This document shows, in pieces, positions 1-5,324 of a stretch of DNA of 5,324 nucleotides. The position numbers were made by a program, and so were the translations under genes. Within the stretch, counting starts at the first letter, position 1, and the number at the start of each line of letters is the position of its first letter. This DNA comes from Alphaproteobacteria bacterium TMED109 (GTDB taxonomy: Bacteria; Pseudomonadota; Alphaproteobacteria; TMED109), in assembly GCA_002171375.1 (NCBI GenBank), contig NHFK01000014.1, positions 22,695-28,018 on the forward strand. The letters are read 5' to 3'. The notes under the pieces were generated by a model. That model was given only the letters and a program-made list of their open reading frames with translations, was not told where the DNA came from and ran no database searches.

Positions 1-785
1 CATCCTCCTGGCTGAAAATTATTACCTATTGAGTTAACAAGTAATACAACTTCAGATGATGCTACAAGCGCGTCCTTTCTTATTTCCATGGGGGTTGGCC
101 CTGCATGTGCTTCCATTCCTGTAATATTTACTTCATACCATTTTTGAGCTTGTGCTCCTGTCACAACTCCAATATTCTTATGCTCCATTTCAAGAATAGG
201 ACCTTGTTCTATATGTATTTCTATAAACCCTGCAATTGGTCTGGATTTACATGCTTCAGAACCATTATATTTTATTCTTTCTAGTTCAGACCCAAGTTTA
301 ATTCCTTCTTGGTCTTGGATTGCTAAAGCACTATTTAAATCATGTAATCCTGAAAAAACAGCTGATCCAGTCATGGCAGGAGGAAACCGACAGCCTTCTT
401 CATTAGTCCACATAACTATTTCTATAGGAGCTTCAGTACTATAATTAAATTCATTTAGTGTTCTTACAACTTCTAGTGCACTTAAAACGCCTAGAGCACC
501 ATCGAATCTACCGCCGGTAGGTTGTGTATCTAAATGACTGCCACTCATAATAGGGGGCAAATTATTATTTTTTCCTTCTCTTCGAGCAAATATATTACCC
601 ATTTGGTCTACAGTGATTGATAAGTTTTCTTCTTTGCACCATTTAATAAATAAATCTCTCGATGCTTTATCTAAATCTGTAAGTGCTTGTCTATTTACTC
701 CACCTTTATCTGTAGCACCAATTAAAGCCATTTCATTAAGACTATTCCATAATCTTTCCTCATTAATTTTGATATTTGTATGCAT
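1..785 (-). CDS. M20-family Zn-dependent amidohydrolase (N-carbamoyl-L-amino-acid hydrolase / allantoate amidohydrolase type), N-terminal part
   Basis: Translating the minus strand from the ATG at 785-783 gives 261 codons open to the window edge; the family is usually about 410-420 aa, so the C-terminal third lies outside. Dinuclear-metal M20 motifs appear in order: SGSHLDT (His84), GGRFDGALGV (Asp95, bridging ligand), TNEEGCRF (Glu129 general base, Glu130 ligand), EIHIEQGP (His191 ligand), then GMEAHAGPTPM (His227) opening the lid/dimerisation domain. These enzymes are cytoplasmic and cleave the carbamoyl or ureido C-N bond of N-carbamoyl amino acids, beta-ureidopropionate or allantoate, releasing ammonia and CO2 or urea-type products; the motifs do not fix the substrate. 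The start is the first ATG after an in-frame stop upstream. Its ribosome site is weak (GATGGG). It is transcribed divergently from the FAH/GST operon, with its own promoter at 830-858. Family assignment is firm; the exact reaction is inferred. Confidence 0.93.
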   Translation of the reverse strand, partial: MHTNIKINEERLWNSLNEMALIGATDKGGVNRQALTDLDKASRDLFIKWCKEENLSITVDQMGNIFARREGKNNNLPPIMSGSHLDTQPTGGRFDGALGVLSALEVVRTLNEFNYSTEAPIEIVMWTNEEGCRFPPAMTGSAVFSGLHDLNSALAIQDQEGIKLGSELERIKYNGSEACKSRPIAGFIEIHIEQGPILEMEHKNIGVVTGAQAQKWYEVNITGMEAHAGPTPMEIRKDALVASSEVVLLVNSIGNNFQPGG

Positions 786-829
786 ATAGAACCCATCATG
801 TTTTATTATTCAATAAATTAAGTCACTTT

Positions 830-858
830 ATTATAGCATAAAATATGACATTTATTAA
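830..858 (-). promoter_or_regulatory. Predicted sigma70 promoter (extended -10) for the M20 amidohydrolase gene
   Basis: On the minus strand a perfect TATAAT lies at 835-830, preceded by TGC, so it reads as an extended -10 (TGnTATAAT). Seventeen nucleotides upstream is TTAATA (858-853), a 4/6 match to TTGACA. Transcription would start near 823, giving a leader of about 38 nt before the ATG at 785. This is a consensus match in an AT-rich gap, so chance is possible, but the extended -10 and correct position favour it. Confidence 0.5.
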
Positions 859-914
859 TTTTTTGAATATATATATCACAATTGTATTTATAGAAATAAT
901 AAGAGTATAAAATT

Positions 915-921
915 GAGAGGA
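915..921 (+). promoter_or_regulatory. Shine-Dalgarno site that sets the FAH gene start
   Basis: GAGAGGA lies 6 nt before the ATG at 928, across a run of eight A. This site makes 928 the start and rules out the in-frame TTG at 913, which would place the ribosome site inside the coding sequence. Confidence 0.8.
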
Positions 922-927
922 AAAAAA

Positions 928-1629
928 ATGGAAGTTAGTCTAGCATTTCAACTATCACCTACTATTTGTAATATAATAGATAGTAATGACAAATTTCCTG
1001 TAAGGAGGATTCTTTGTGTAGGAGCTAACTATGTTGCACATGCAATAGAAATGGGACGAGACCCTTCTAGAGAACCTCCGTTTTTCTTTGCTAAACCAAC
1101 TGATGCTATTGTAAATGCTGATAGAGTGTTAGATGCAATTATTCCTTATCCACCTAATACAAGTAATTTTCATTATGAAATGGAGATGGTAGTAGCTATA
1201 GGTAAAAATGCTCAAAATATAGAAGTTGAAGAAGCTCCTAATGTCATTTGGGGTTATGGAGCAGGTATAGATTTAACAAGGAGAGATTTACAAAAAGCTG
1301 CTAAGGATAAAGGTAGACCATGGGAATTAGGAAAAGGATTTGATAATTCAGCAATAATTAGTTCTTTATGCCCAGTTTCTAAAATAGGCCATCCTAAAGA
1401 TTCTAGAATTTGGTTAACAGTAAATGATACAATTAAGCAAGATTCAAATATAGATAAATTAATATGGTCAGTTCCAGAAATGATTTCAATTTTATCTAAA
1501 ACTATGACTTTAAAACCAGGAGATATAATTTATACTGGAACGCCAGAGGGAGTTGGCCCAATTAGTAAAGGTGATAAAGTTTGTGGTGGCGTTGATGGTA
1601 TAGGTGAAATAAGTATAACTATTTCATAA
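928..1629 (+). CDS. nagK: Fumarylacetoacetate hydrolase family protein, probable fumarylpyruvate hydrolase (NagK type)
   Basis: A 233-aa cytoplasmic enzyme of the short FAH superfamily, predicted to cleave the C-C bond of fumarylpyruvate to fumarate and pyruvate, the last step of the gentisate pathway. Visible motifs: RRILCVGANYVAHAIEMG near residues 26-43 (His38 and Glu41 match the lid catalytic pair of FAHD1-type enzymes), PPFFFAKPTDA (50-60), HYEMEM (82-87; Glu84 and Glu86 bind the metal), GIDLTRRDLQ (113-122; Asp115 is the third ligand), RPWELGKGFD (130-139; Lys136) and TGTPEGVGP (203-211). The PFFFAKP and RRDLQ...GRPWE blocks resemble bacterial fumarylpyruvate hydrolases, but related acylpyruvases or oxaloacetate decarboxylases are alternatives. 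An ATG with a strong ribosome site supports this start. It is followed after 12 nt by a maleylpyruvate-isomerase-like GST, which supports the pathway call. Confidence 0.88.
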   Translation: MEVSLAFQLSPTICNIIDSNDKFPVRRILCVGANYVAHAIEMGRDPSREPPFFFAKPTDAIVNADRVLDAIIPYPPNTSNFHYEMEMVVAIGKNAQNIEVEEAPNVIWGYGAGIDLTRRDLQKAAKDKGRPWELGKGFDNSAIISSLCPVSKIGHPKDSRIWLTVNDTIKQDSNIDKLIWSVPEMISILSKTMTLKPGDIIYTGTPEGVGPISKGDKVCGGVDGIGEISITIS

Positions 1630-1631
1630 TT

Positions 1632-1635
1632 GGAG
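1632..1635 (+). promoter_or_regulatory. Shine-Dalgarno site supporting a TTG start for the isomerase
   Basis: GGAG sits 6 nt before the TTG at 1642, directly after the stop of the upstream gene. The GTG at 1635 is out of frame, and there is no ATG before the conserved N-terminal strand, so the site decides for TTG. Confidence 0.65.
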
Positions 1636-1641
1636 TGAGAA

Positions 1642-2295
1642 TTGAAAGATAACCCAGTACTTTATAATTATTTTAGAAGTTCTACCTCTGTAAGAGTTAG
1701 AATTGCATTAAATTTAAAAAATATTAATTATGAATACATTGCATTGCATTTAAGAAAAAAAGAGCATCAATCGGATGAATATTTAAAAATAAATCCCTAT
1801 GGTTTGCTGCCAACCTTAAAATTTCCTTCAGGAATTATTTTAAATCAATCTCTAGCCATTTTAGAATATTTAGATGAAGTTTATCCTACTCCATCTATTT
1901 TGCCTTTAAATCCTATAGATCGAGCAAAAGTAAGGTCTATGGCCTATGCAATAGCATTAGAAATTCATCCATTAAATAATCTTCATGTCTTAAACCATTT
2001 AAAAGATGATTTTATGGCAGATGAAGTAAAAATAAAATCTTGGTTTTCAAAATGGGTTCATAAAGCATTCTCACCATTTGAAAAAATTTTAGAAAATGAT
2101 AAAGAAGGAGGATATTATTGTTTTGGTGACACACCGACTCTGGCAGATATTTGCCTTTTTTCACAGGTAGTAAATAATGTAAGGTTTGACGTTGATTTAT
2201 CTAAATACCCAAATATAAATAGTATCTATGAGCGCTGTTTAACTAATGATGCCTTTATAAAAGCTTTACCAAAGAATCAACCAGATGCAGAATAA
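1642..2295 (+). CDS. nagL: Zeta-class glutathione S-transferase, probable maleylpyruvate / maleylacetoacetate isomerase (NagL/MaiA type)
   Basis: A 217-aa cytoplasmic enzyme, the normal length for zeta GSTs, predicted to use glutathione for cis-trans isomerisation of maleylpyruvate to fumarylpyruvate (or maleylacetoacetate to fumarylacetoacetate). The thioredoxin-like N-terminal domain carries the zeta signature SSTSVRVRIAL (residues 13-23, glutathione-activating Ser region), NPYGLLPTL with cis-Pro57 and QSLAILEYLDE (69-79). The helical C-terminal domain has IHPLNNLHVL near residue 109 and GDTPTLADICL, and ends in the characteristic QPDAE. It starts with TTG: GGAG is well placed, and the protein then begins PVLYNYFRSS as expected. 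The 12-nt gap after the fumarylpyruvate hydrolase gene implies one transcript and consecutive pathway steps. The maleylpyruvate over maleylacetoacetate preference is inferred from that neighbour. It ends 12 nt from the convergent dienelactone hydrolase gene. Confidence 0.9.
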   Translation: MKDNPVLYNYFRSSTSVRVRIALNLKNINYEYIALHLRKKEHQSDEYLKINPYGLLPTLKFPSGIILNQSLAILEYLDEVYPTPSILPLNPIDRAKVRSMAYAIALEIHPLNNLHVLNHLKDDFMADEVKIKSWFSKWVHKAFSPFEKILENDKEGGYYCFGDTPTLADICLFSQVVNNVRFDVDLSKYPNINSIYERCLTNDAFIKALPKNQPDAE

Positions 2296-2307
2296 TCAAT
2301 TTATATA

Positions 2308-3054
2308 TTACTTAAGGTGTTTTTGAAATAAGTCATGTATTCTCGACCAATGGATTTCAGCACTTTTTTTATTATAGGTATGTCTATCAGGAAATGCAAA
2401 ACCATGCTCAGTTCCTTCATAAATTTCCATTCTGAAATTTAGAGTATTTTTTTCAAAATGTTTCTCAATATTCTTTAATGCTTCATCATCTACCCAACTA
2501 TCTTTTTCTGCAAAAGCTAAGTATAAATTAGCTGTTATTTTTTCTGCCCCTAAGTGAGGAGAATCTTCTTTATCTGTCATTATTTTTACACCATAAAATG
2601 ATGCAGCAGCTGAGAATTTATTGCTATATGTAGATGCAATAGAGACTATGTATTGACCGCTCATACAGTATCCAACTGCTCCATAACCTTCATGCATTAT
2701 ACCTTTTTTATTATCTAAGAATTCTAAAATATATTTAGTGTCTGATACGACTAATTCGTTAGTTGTGTCATCCATAGTTTTTATCATAGCAGTAAAATGA
2801 CTTTTATCTTCTCTAATTTTAGCAAATGTAAACGGATAGTTGCCTTCTTTTCCAACTCTATAGAATAGATTTGGTAATAATACATAATATCCCATGCTTG
2901 CTAATCTTCTGGCCATATCTCTTAGTTCTTCTCTTATAGCAGGAGCGTCCATATATATAATAATTGCGGGGAAAGGACCTCCTTCATCTGGCATAACCTC
3001 AAATGTATCTATTAATCCATCTGTAGTTTTAATATTTATAAAGTTTTCAATCAT
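2308..3054 (-). CDS. Dienelactone hydrolase family protein
   Basis: A 248-aa alpha/beta hydrolase, typical family length, with no signal peptide, so cytoplasmic. The nucleophile elbow is GYCMSG with Cys130, the cysteine nucleophile typical of dienelactone hydrolases; Asp185 (AEKDSWV) and His217 (TEHGFAFPDR) complete the triad. An N-terminal block YMDAPAIREELRDMARRLASMGYYVLLPNLFYR (34-66) is characteristic of a proteobacterial DLH subgroup. The classical enzyme opens dienelactone to maleylacetate in chlorocatechol breakdown; many homologues hydrolyse other esters or lactones, so the substrate here is unknown. The ATG at 3054 has GAGGAA (3066-3061) 6 nt upstream. It lies 29 nt downstream of the aldo/keto reductase gene on the same strand with no separate promoter that I can see, so the two are probably co-transcribed. 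It converges on the isomerase gene. Confidence 0.9.
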   Translation of the reverse strand: MIENFINIKTTDGLIDTFEVMPDEGGPFPAIIIYMDAPAIREELRDMARRLASMGYYVLLPNLFYRVGKEGNYPFTFAKIREDKSHFTAMIKTMDDTTNELVVSDTKYILEFLDNKKGIMHEGYGAVGYCMSGQYIVSIASTYSNKFSAAASFYGVKIMTDKEDSPHLGAEKITANLYLAFAEKDSWVDDEALKNIEKHFEKNTLNFRMEIYEGTEHGFAFPDRHTYNKKSAEIHWSRIHDLFQKHLK

Positions 3055-3083
3055 TATATTTTCCTCAATGTAAGTTGTTTAAT

Positions 3084-4067
3084 CTATATATGGCCTGATA
3101 TTTTTTTAGGTTGATATGACTTTTCTAAAGATAAAATTTGCTTTTCAGAAAGTTTTAACGATAGGCTATTTAACAGAGTTTTTAATTGCTCAAGTTTTCC
3201 GGGTCCAACTATTGGCGCTGTAATTCCTTTTTTTTGAAGTAACCATGCCAATGCTACTTCAACGGGCTGTCTATTTTCTTGATTGGCTATTTTTTTAATA
3301 GAATCAAGAACTTTAAAATCTGCTTTACTATAGTAATAGTCATCTGCTAATACGTCATTTTTGGCTCTATCAGTTTTTCCTCCTCCATTTTTACTCCTGT
3401 TACCGGCTAAGAATCCTCTTGCAAGAGGGCTCCATGGAGTAATTGCTAAATTATCATTTATGCAAAGTGGAATCATTTCTCTTTCTTCTTCTCTATAAAT
3501 TAAATTTAAATGATTTTGCATGGAAATAAATTTTGTCCATCCGTTTTTTTCTGCAGTTTCTTGAGCTTTAACAAGTTGCCAAGCAAACATACTAGAAGCA
3601 CCAATATATCTAGCTTTTCCTGATTTAACTACATCATGTAAGGCTTCCATAGTCTCTTCTATAGGAGTTTCATAATCCCATCTATGTATAATATATAAGT
3701 CAACATAATCCATTTTAAGTCTTGATAAAGATGCATCTATTGCATTAAATATATATTTTCTTGATAGACCTTTTTGATTAGGACCTTTTCCCATAGGGTT
3801 GTAAACTTTAGTCGCTAATACTACTTCATCTCTATTTGACATTTCTTTAAGAAGTTCTCCAGTAACTTCTTCACAAGAACCATTTGAATAAACATCAGCT
3901 GTATCAAAAAAATTTATTCCTGACTCTAAAGCATGTCTGAAGACTGGGGCAGCCTCTTTTTTGCCCAAGGCATAATTTCTCCAACCTTTTTTCATTGCAA
4001 ACATCATTGTACCAAAACAAATTTTAGATACTTTCATTCCTGACGAACCAAAACGAACATATTCCAT
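3084..4067 (-). CDS. Aldo/keto reductase, YajO-like
   Basis: A 327-aa NADPH-dependent oxidoreductase with the (beta/alpha)8 AKR fold, predicted to reduce aldehydes or ketones in the cytoplasm. The full catalytic tetrad is visible: Asp55 (FFDTADVYS), Tyr60, Lys87 (LATKVY) and His128 (YIIHRWDYETPIEE). Cofactor-side blocks follow: GKARYIGASSM (150-160), SMQNHLNLIYREEEREM (182-198), PWSPLARGFLAG (211-222) and PIVGPGKLEQL (285-295). The HRWDYxTPIEETxEAL and NLIYREEEREM stretches closely resemble E. coli YajO as I recall it; YajO has been linked to 1-deoxyxylulose 5-phosphate formation, but the physiological substrate here cannot be read. The ATG at 4067 has AGGAAA (4078-4073) upstream and a strong promoter at 4098-4127. 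It is the first gene of a probable operon with the dienelactone hydrolase 29 nt downstream. Confidence 0.92.
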   Translation of the reverse strand: MEYVRFGSSGMKVSKICFGTMMFAMKKGWRNYALGKKEAAPVFRHALESGINFFDTADVYSNGSCEEVTGELLKEMSNRDEVVLATKVYNPMGKGPNQKGLSRKYIFNAIDASLSRLKMDYVDLYIIHRWDYETPIEETMEALHDVVKSGKARYIGASSMFAWQLVKAQETAEKNGWTKFISMQNHLNLIYREEEREMIPLCINDNLAITPWSPLARGFLAGNRSKNGGGKTDRAKNDVLADDYYYSKADFKVLDSIKKIANQENRQPVEVALAWLLQKKGITAPIVGPGKLEQLKTLLNSLSLKLSEKQILSLEKSYQPKKISGHI

Positions 4068-4072
4068 AAATT

Positions 4073-4078
4073 TTTCCT
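4073..4078 (-). promoter_or_regulatory. Shine-Dalgarno site of the aldo/keto reductase gene
   Basis: AGGAAA reads on the minus strand upstream of the ATG at 4067, within normal spacing, and confirms that start. It falls inside the roughly 24-nt leader predicted from the promoter at 4098-4127. Confidence 0.7.
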
Positions 4079-4097
4079 ATATCATTGTAAGAGTGAT

Positions 4098-4127
4098 ATT
4101 CTACTTTTATTTTATTGTTTGCGTCAA
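4098..4127 (-). promoter_or_regulatory. Predicted sigma70 promoter of the aldo/keto reductase - dienelactone hydrolase operon
   Basis: On the minus strand TTGACG (4127-4122, 5/6 match to TTGACA) is followed after 18 nt by TAGAAT (4103-4098, 5/6 match to TATAAT). Transcription would start near 4091, giving a leader of about 24 nt that still includes the ribosome site. This is the best -35/-10 pair in the window. No flanking operator is evident. Confidence 0.6.
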
Positions 4128-4172
4128 TTTCATTTAATAAATAAGATTATATTTATTATATTTTTAAATGAT

Positions 4173-4194
4173 GTATTTATTATTTGATAAATAC
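4173..4194. repeat. Perfect 8-bp inverted repeat GTATTTAT-N6-ATAAATAC
   Basis: The arms 4173-4180 and 4187-4194 are exact reverse complements separated by six bases, followed by T8 at 4197-4204. It lies 34 nt before the ATG of the haem-protein gene and about 45 nt beyond the -35 of the divergent operon. The 22-bp dyad is a size typical of dimeric regulator sites; alternatively it forms a weak AU-rich hairpin in the leader. The symmetry is seen; the function is inferred. Confidence 0.4.
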
Positions 4195-4217
4195 TCTTTT
4201 TTTTGAGGTAAATTTAA

Positions 4218-4224
4218 AAGGAAG
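4218..4224 (+). promoter_or_regulatory. Shine-Dalgarno site that sets the haem-protein start
   Basis: AAGGAAG is centred about 7 nt before the ATG at 4229. It supports that ATG over the in-frame TTG at 4184, which has no ribosome site, lies inside the inverted repeat, and would put 15 extra residues ahead of the signal peptide. Confidence 0.75.
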
Positions 4225-4228
4225 TATT

Positions 4229-4795
4229 ATGGTATTATTAAGAGCTTTTCTTATATTTTTTTTATTGATTAATTTTTCAAATGCAAATGATTTATTGTCT
4301 TATGAAAAACAAAGTAAAATTTCTATTAAAGAATTAGCGGTTAATTTAAAAAAATCATTAAAAGGAGTTCTGAAAGAATCAGGTCCAATTGCTGCAGTAG
4401 AATATTGTAATATTGCTGCTTTGGACATTACTAGTGATGTTTCAAATAAAAATAATATTTTTATAAAAAGGACTAGTTTAAAATTAAGAAATAAAAATAA
4501 TATGCCAGATAGATGGGAAATAGATGTACTTAATAATTTTGAAAAAAGAAAAAAAAATGGAGAAAATGTAATGTCTCTTAGTTATCAAGCTGTTTATAAA
4601 GATAATAATAAATCTTTTTATAGATATATGAAAGCTATACCTACAGGTAAAGTTTGTCTAACTTGCCATGGTTCCAATATAGACCCAAAACTTGCTTCTA
4701 AACTATCAGAGTTATATCCGGATGATAATGCGTATAATTATAAATTAGGTGATATAAGAGGAGCTTTTTCTGTTAAAATACCTTTGCCAAATTAA
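4229..4795 (+). CDS. Secreted single-haem Tll0287-like (DUF3365) protein
   Basis: A 188-aa protein. Residues 1-19 form a signal peptide: Arg5, a hydrophobic core AFLIFFLLI, and likely cleavage after SNA. The mature part is therefore periplasmic or exported. The rest matches the Tll0287-like / DUF3365 domain: VEYCNIAA with a conserved Cys60, RTSLKLRNKNNMPDRWE (81-97), FYRYMKAIPTGKVCLTCHG with a c-type haem motif CLTCH at 143-147, and the C-terminal GDIRGAFSVKIPL. This architecture binds one covalent haem c and is thought to act in redox or gas sensing or electron transfer; here it is a stand-alone domain with no kinase or cyclase attached, so its partner is unknown. Covalent attachment needs a cytochrome c maturation system elsewhere. 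The start is fixed by AAGGAAG upstream. A rhomboid gene follows 11 nt after the stop, so co-transcription is likely. Confidence 0.87.
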   Translation: MVLLRAFLIFFLLINFSNANDLLSYEKQSKISIKELAVNLKKSLKGVLKESGPIAAVEYCNIAALDITSDVSNKNNIFIKRTSLKLRNKNNMPDRWEIDVLNNFEKRKKNGENVMSLSYQAVYKDNNKSFYRYMKAIPTGKVCLTCHGSNIDPKLASKLSELYPDDNAYNYKLGDIRGAFSVKIPLPN

Positions 4796-4806
4796 AGTAA
4801 TATAGA

Positions 4807-5324
4807 ATGATACCAATTTATGATGATAATCCAGCATTAGGGAAACCTTTGCTCGTGGTTGCAATAATATTAGCTTGTATAGTTATTTGGTTTTGGCAAT
4901 CTGGGCTAGGTTATCAAGCAAATAATCAAATAATTCTGGGTTATGGATTAACACCTGCTGCATTTCTTGGAAATATGGAGCAAGCTGGGCCTTTAATTCC
5001 AATTTTCACTTTATTTACATCGATGTTTATGCATGGTGGTTTTATGCATTTAGCAGGCAATATGCTTTATCTTTGGATATTTGGAGATAACATAGAAGGG
5101 GCATTAGGTCATATACGTTTCATTGTATTTTATTTTATATGTGGTGTAGTTGCGGCATTTGCTCAAATATTTTCAGCTCCTGAAAGCACTATTCCTATGA
5201 TTGGTGCGAGTGGTGCAGTTTCGGGAGTTCTTGGTGCATATTTGATTTTTTACCCACGGGCAAGAATTAGAACTTTTGTTTTTTTAGGAATATTTATTAC
5301 TTTTTTAAGGCTTCCCGCTATTTT
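4807..5324 (+). CDS. Rhomboid family intramembrane serine protease, N-terminal part
   Basis: From the ATG at 4807 the frame stays open for 172 codons to the window edge. It is an inner-membrane protein: TM1 near residues 14-31, an L1-type loop, then MHGGFMHLAGNMLYLWIFGDNIE (75-97) with His76, His81 and Asn85 matching the HxxxxHxxxN oxyanion-hole signature, a third membrane segment near 103-122, and GASGAVSG (133-140) in which Ser135 is the catalytic nucleophile. The partner catalytic His sits in a later helix beyond the window. Rhomboids cleave single-pass membrane substrates within or near the bilayer; the substrate cannot be inferred. The start MIPIYDDNP is typical of a bacterial rhomboid subgroup. 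No good ribosome site is seen between the upstream stop and this ATG, which suggests translation coupled to the haem-protein gene. Confidence 0.93.
   Translation, partial: MIPIYDDNPALGKPLLVVAIILACIVIWFWQSGLGYQANNQIILGYGLTPAAFLGNMEQAGPLIPIFTLFTSMFMHGGFMHLAGNMLYLWIFGDNIEGALGHIRFIVFYFICGVVAAFAQIFSAPESTIPMIGASGAVSGVLGAYLIFYPRARIRTFVFLGIFITFLRLPAI

Larger units (their letters stand above)
786..927. other. Divergent intergenic region between the amidohydrolase and the fumarylpyruvate hydrolase operon
   Basis: This 142-bp spacer is very AT-rich and holds the control signals of two divergent units. The minus-strand promoter is clear (830-858). For the plus strand I see only a weak candidate: TTGAAT at 863-868 with TATTTA (885-890) or TTTATA (887-892) as poor -10 elements. 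An (AT)5 run at 867-876 and the short palindrome ACAATTGT at 878-885 may be an operator or chance. No RNA gene or small ORF is visible. Confidence 0.6.

Noticed and set aside
878..885. Palindrome ACAATTGT as an operator
   Set aside because: Symmetry stops after 8 bp, and such palindromes are expected by chance about once in a gap of this size and composition.
906..911. TATAAA as a -10 element for the FAH operon
   Set aside because: A start 6-8 nt downstream would begin inside or after the ribosome site, leaving no usable leader.
913..927. Five-codon upstream extension of the FAH gene from a TTG
   Set aside because: It would include the Shine-Dalgarno GAGAGGA inside the coding sequence and adds the non-conserved residues MRGKK; the ATG at 928 has correct spacing.
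921..928. A8 run before the FAH start as a phase-variation tract
   Set aside because: Eight A is common at this base composition, and slippage would alter only ribosome-site spacing; nothing else suggests phase variation.
2296..2307. Bidirectional terminator between the convergent operons
   Set aside because: The 12-bp gap and its flanks hold no GC-containing stem and no hairpin followed by a T-run in either direction.
4173..4204. Intrinsic terminator formed by the dyad and following T8
   Set aside because: The stem is almost entirely A-T, and it lies upstream of a gene in a divergent region where no transcript is expected to end.
4184..4228. Fifteen-codon extension of the haem-protein gene from a TTG
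   Set aside because: No ribosome site precedes it, it lies in the loop of an inverted repeat, and it would bury the signal peptide behind extra residues; the ATG at 4229 has AAGGAAG upstream.

Overview
The window is strongly AT-rich (roughly 30 % G+C by eye). Coding is dense, most gaps are short, and codon choice leans to A/T-ending codons and AGA for arginine. The protein families (M20 carbamoylase, short fumarylpyruvate-hydrolase-type FAH protein, zeta-class GST, YajO-like aldo/keto reductase, Tll0287-like haem protein, rhomboid) fit a proteobacterium. A streamlined marine alphaproteobacterium is the most natural guess, but no marker gene here proves it. The standard bacterial code fits: Trp is TGG throughout and no frame is interrupted. 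Seven genes are visible, and the two outermost run off the window.

Layout. (1) 1-785, minus: N-terminal 261 residues of an M20 zinc amidohydrolase of the N-carbamoyl-amino-acid hydrolase / allantoate amidohydrolase group. (2) 786-927: divergent intergenic region with a good extended -10 promoter for the minus gene. (3) 928-2295, plus: a two-gene operon, an FAH-family fumarylpyruvate hydrolase (NagK type) followed after 12 nt by a zeta-class glutathione-dependent maleylpyruvate/maleylacetoacetate isomerase (NagL/MaiA type). (4) 2308-4067, minus, converging on that operon with a 12-nt gap: YajO-like aldo/keto reductase then dienelactone hydrolase, 29 nt apart, behind a strong sigma70-type promoter. 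(5) 4068-4228: second divergent intergenic region, with a perfect 8-bp inverted repeat. (6) 4229-4795, plus: a secreted single-haem Tll0287-like (DUF3365) protein. (7) 4807-5324, plus: start of a rhomboid intramembrane serine protease, 11 nt after gene 6.

How they fit together. Isomerase plus hydrolase are the last two steps of gentisate-type ring-cleavage catabolism: maleylpyruvate to fumarylpyruvate, then to fumarate and pyruvate. The facing dienelactone hydrolase belongs to a family used in another branch of aromatic degradation, so 928-4067 can be read as a small catabolic island, although no ring-cleavage dioxygenase lies in the window. The amidohydrolase would feed nitrogen salvage from carbamoyl or ureide compounds. 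The haem protein and rhomboid look like a separate cell-envelope unit. I see no mobile element, CRISPR array, RNA gene or convincing intrinsic terminator. Every gene belongs to a family I recognise, and I see no clear evidence of an undescribed system.
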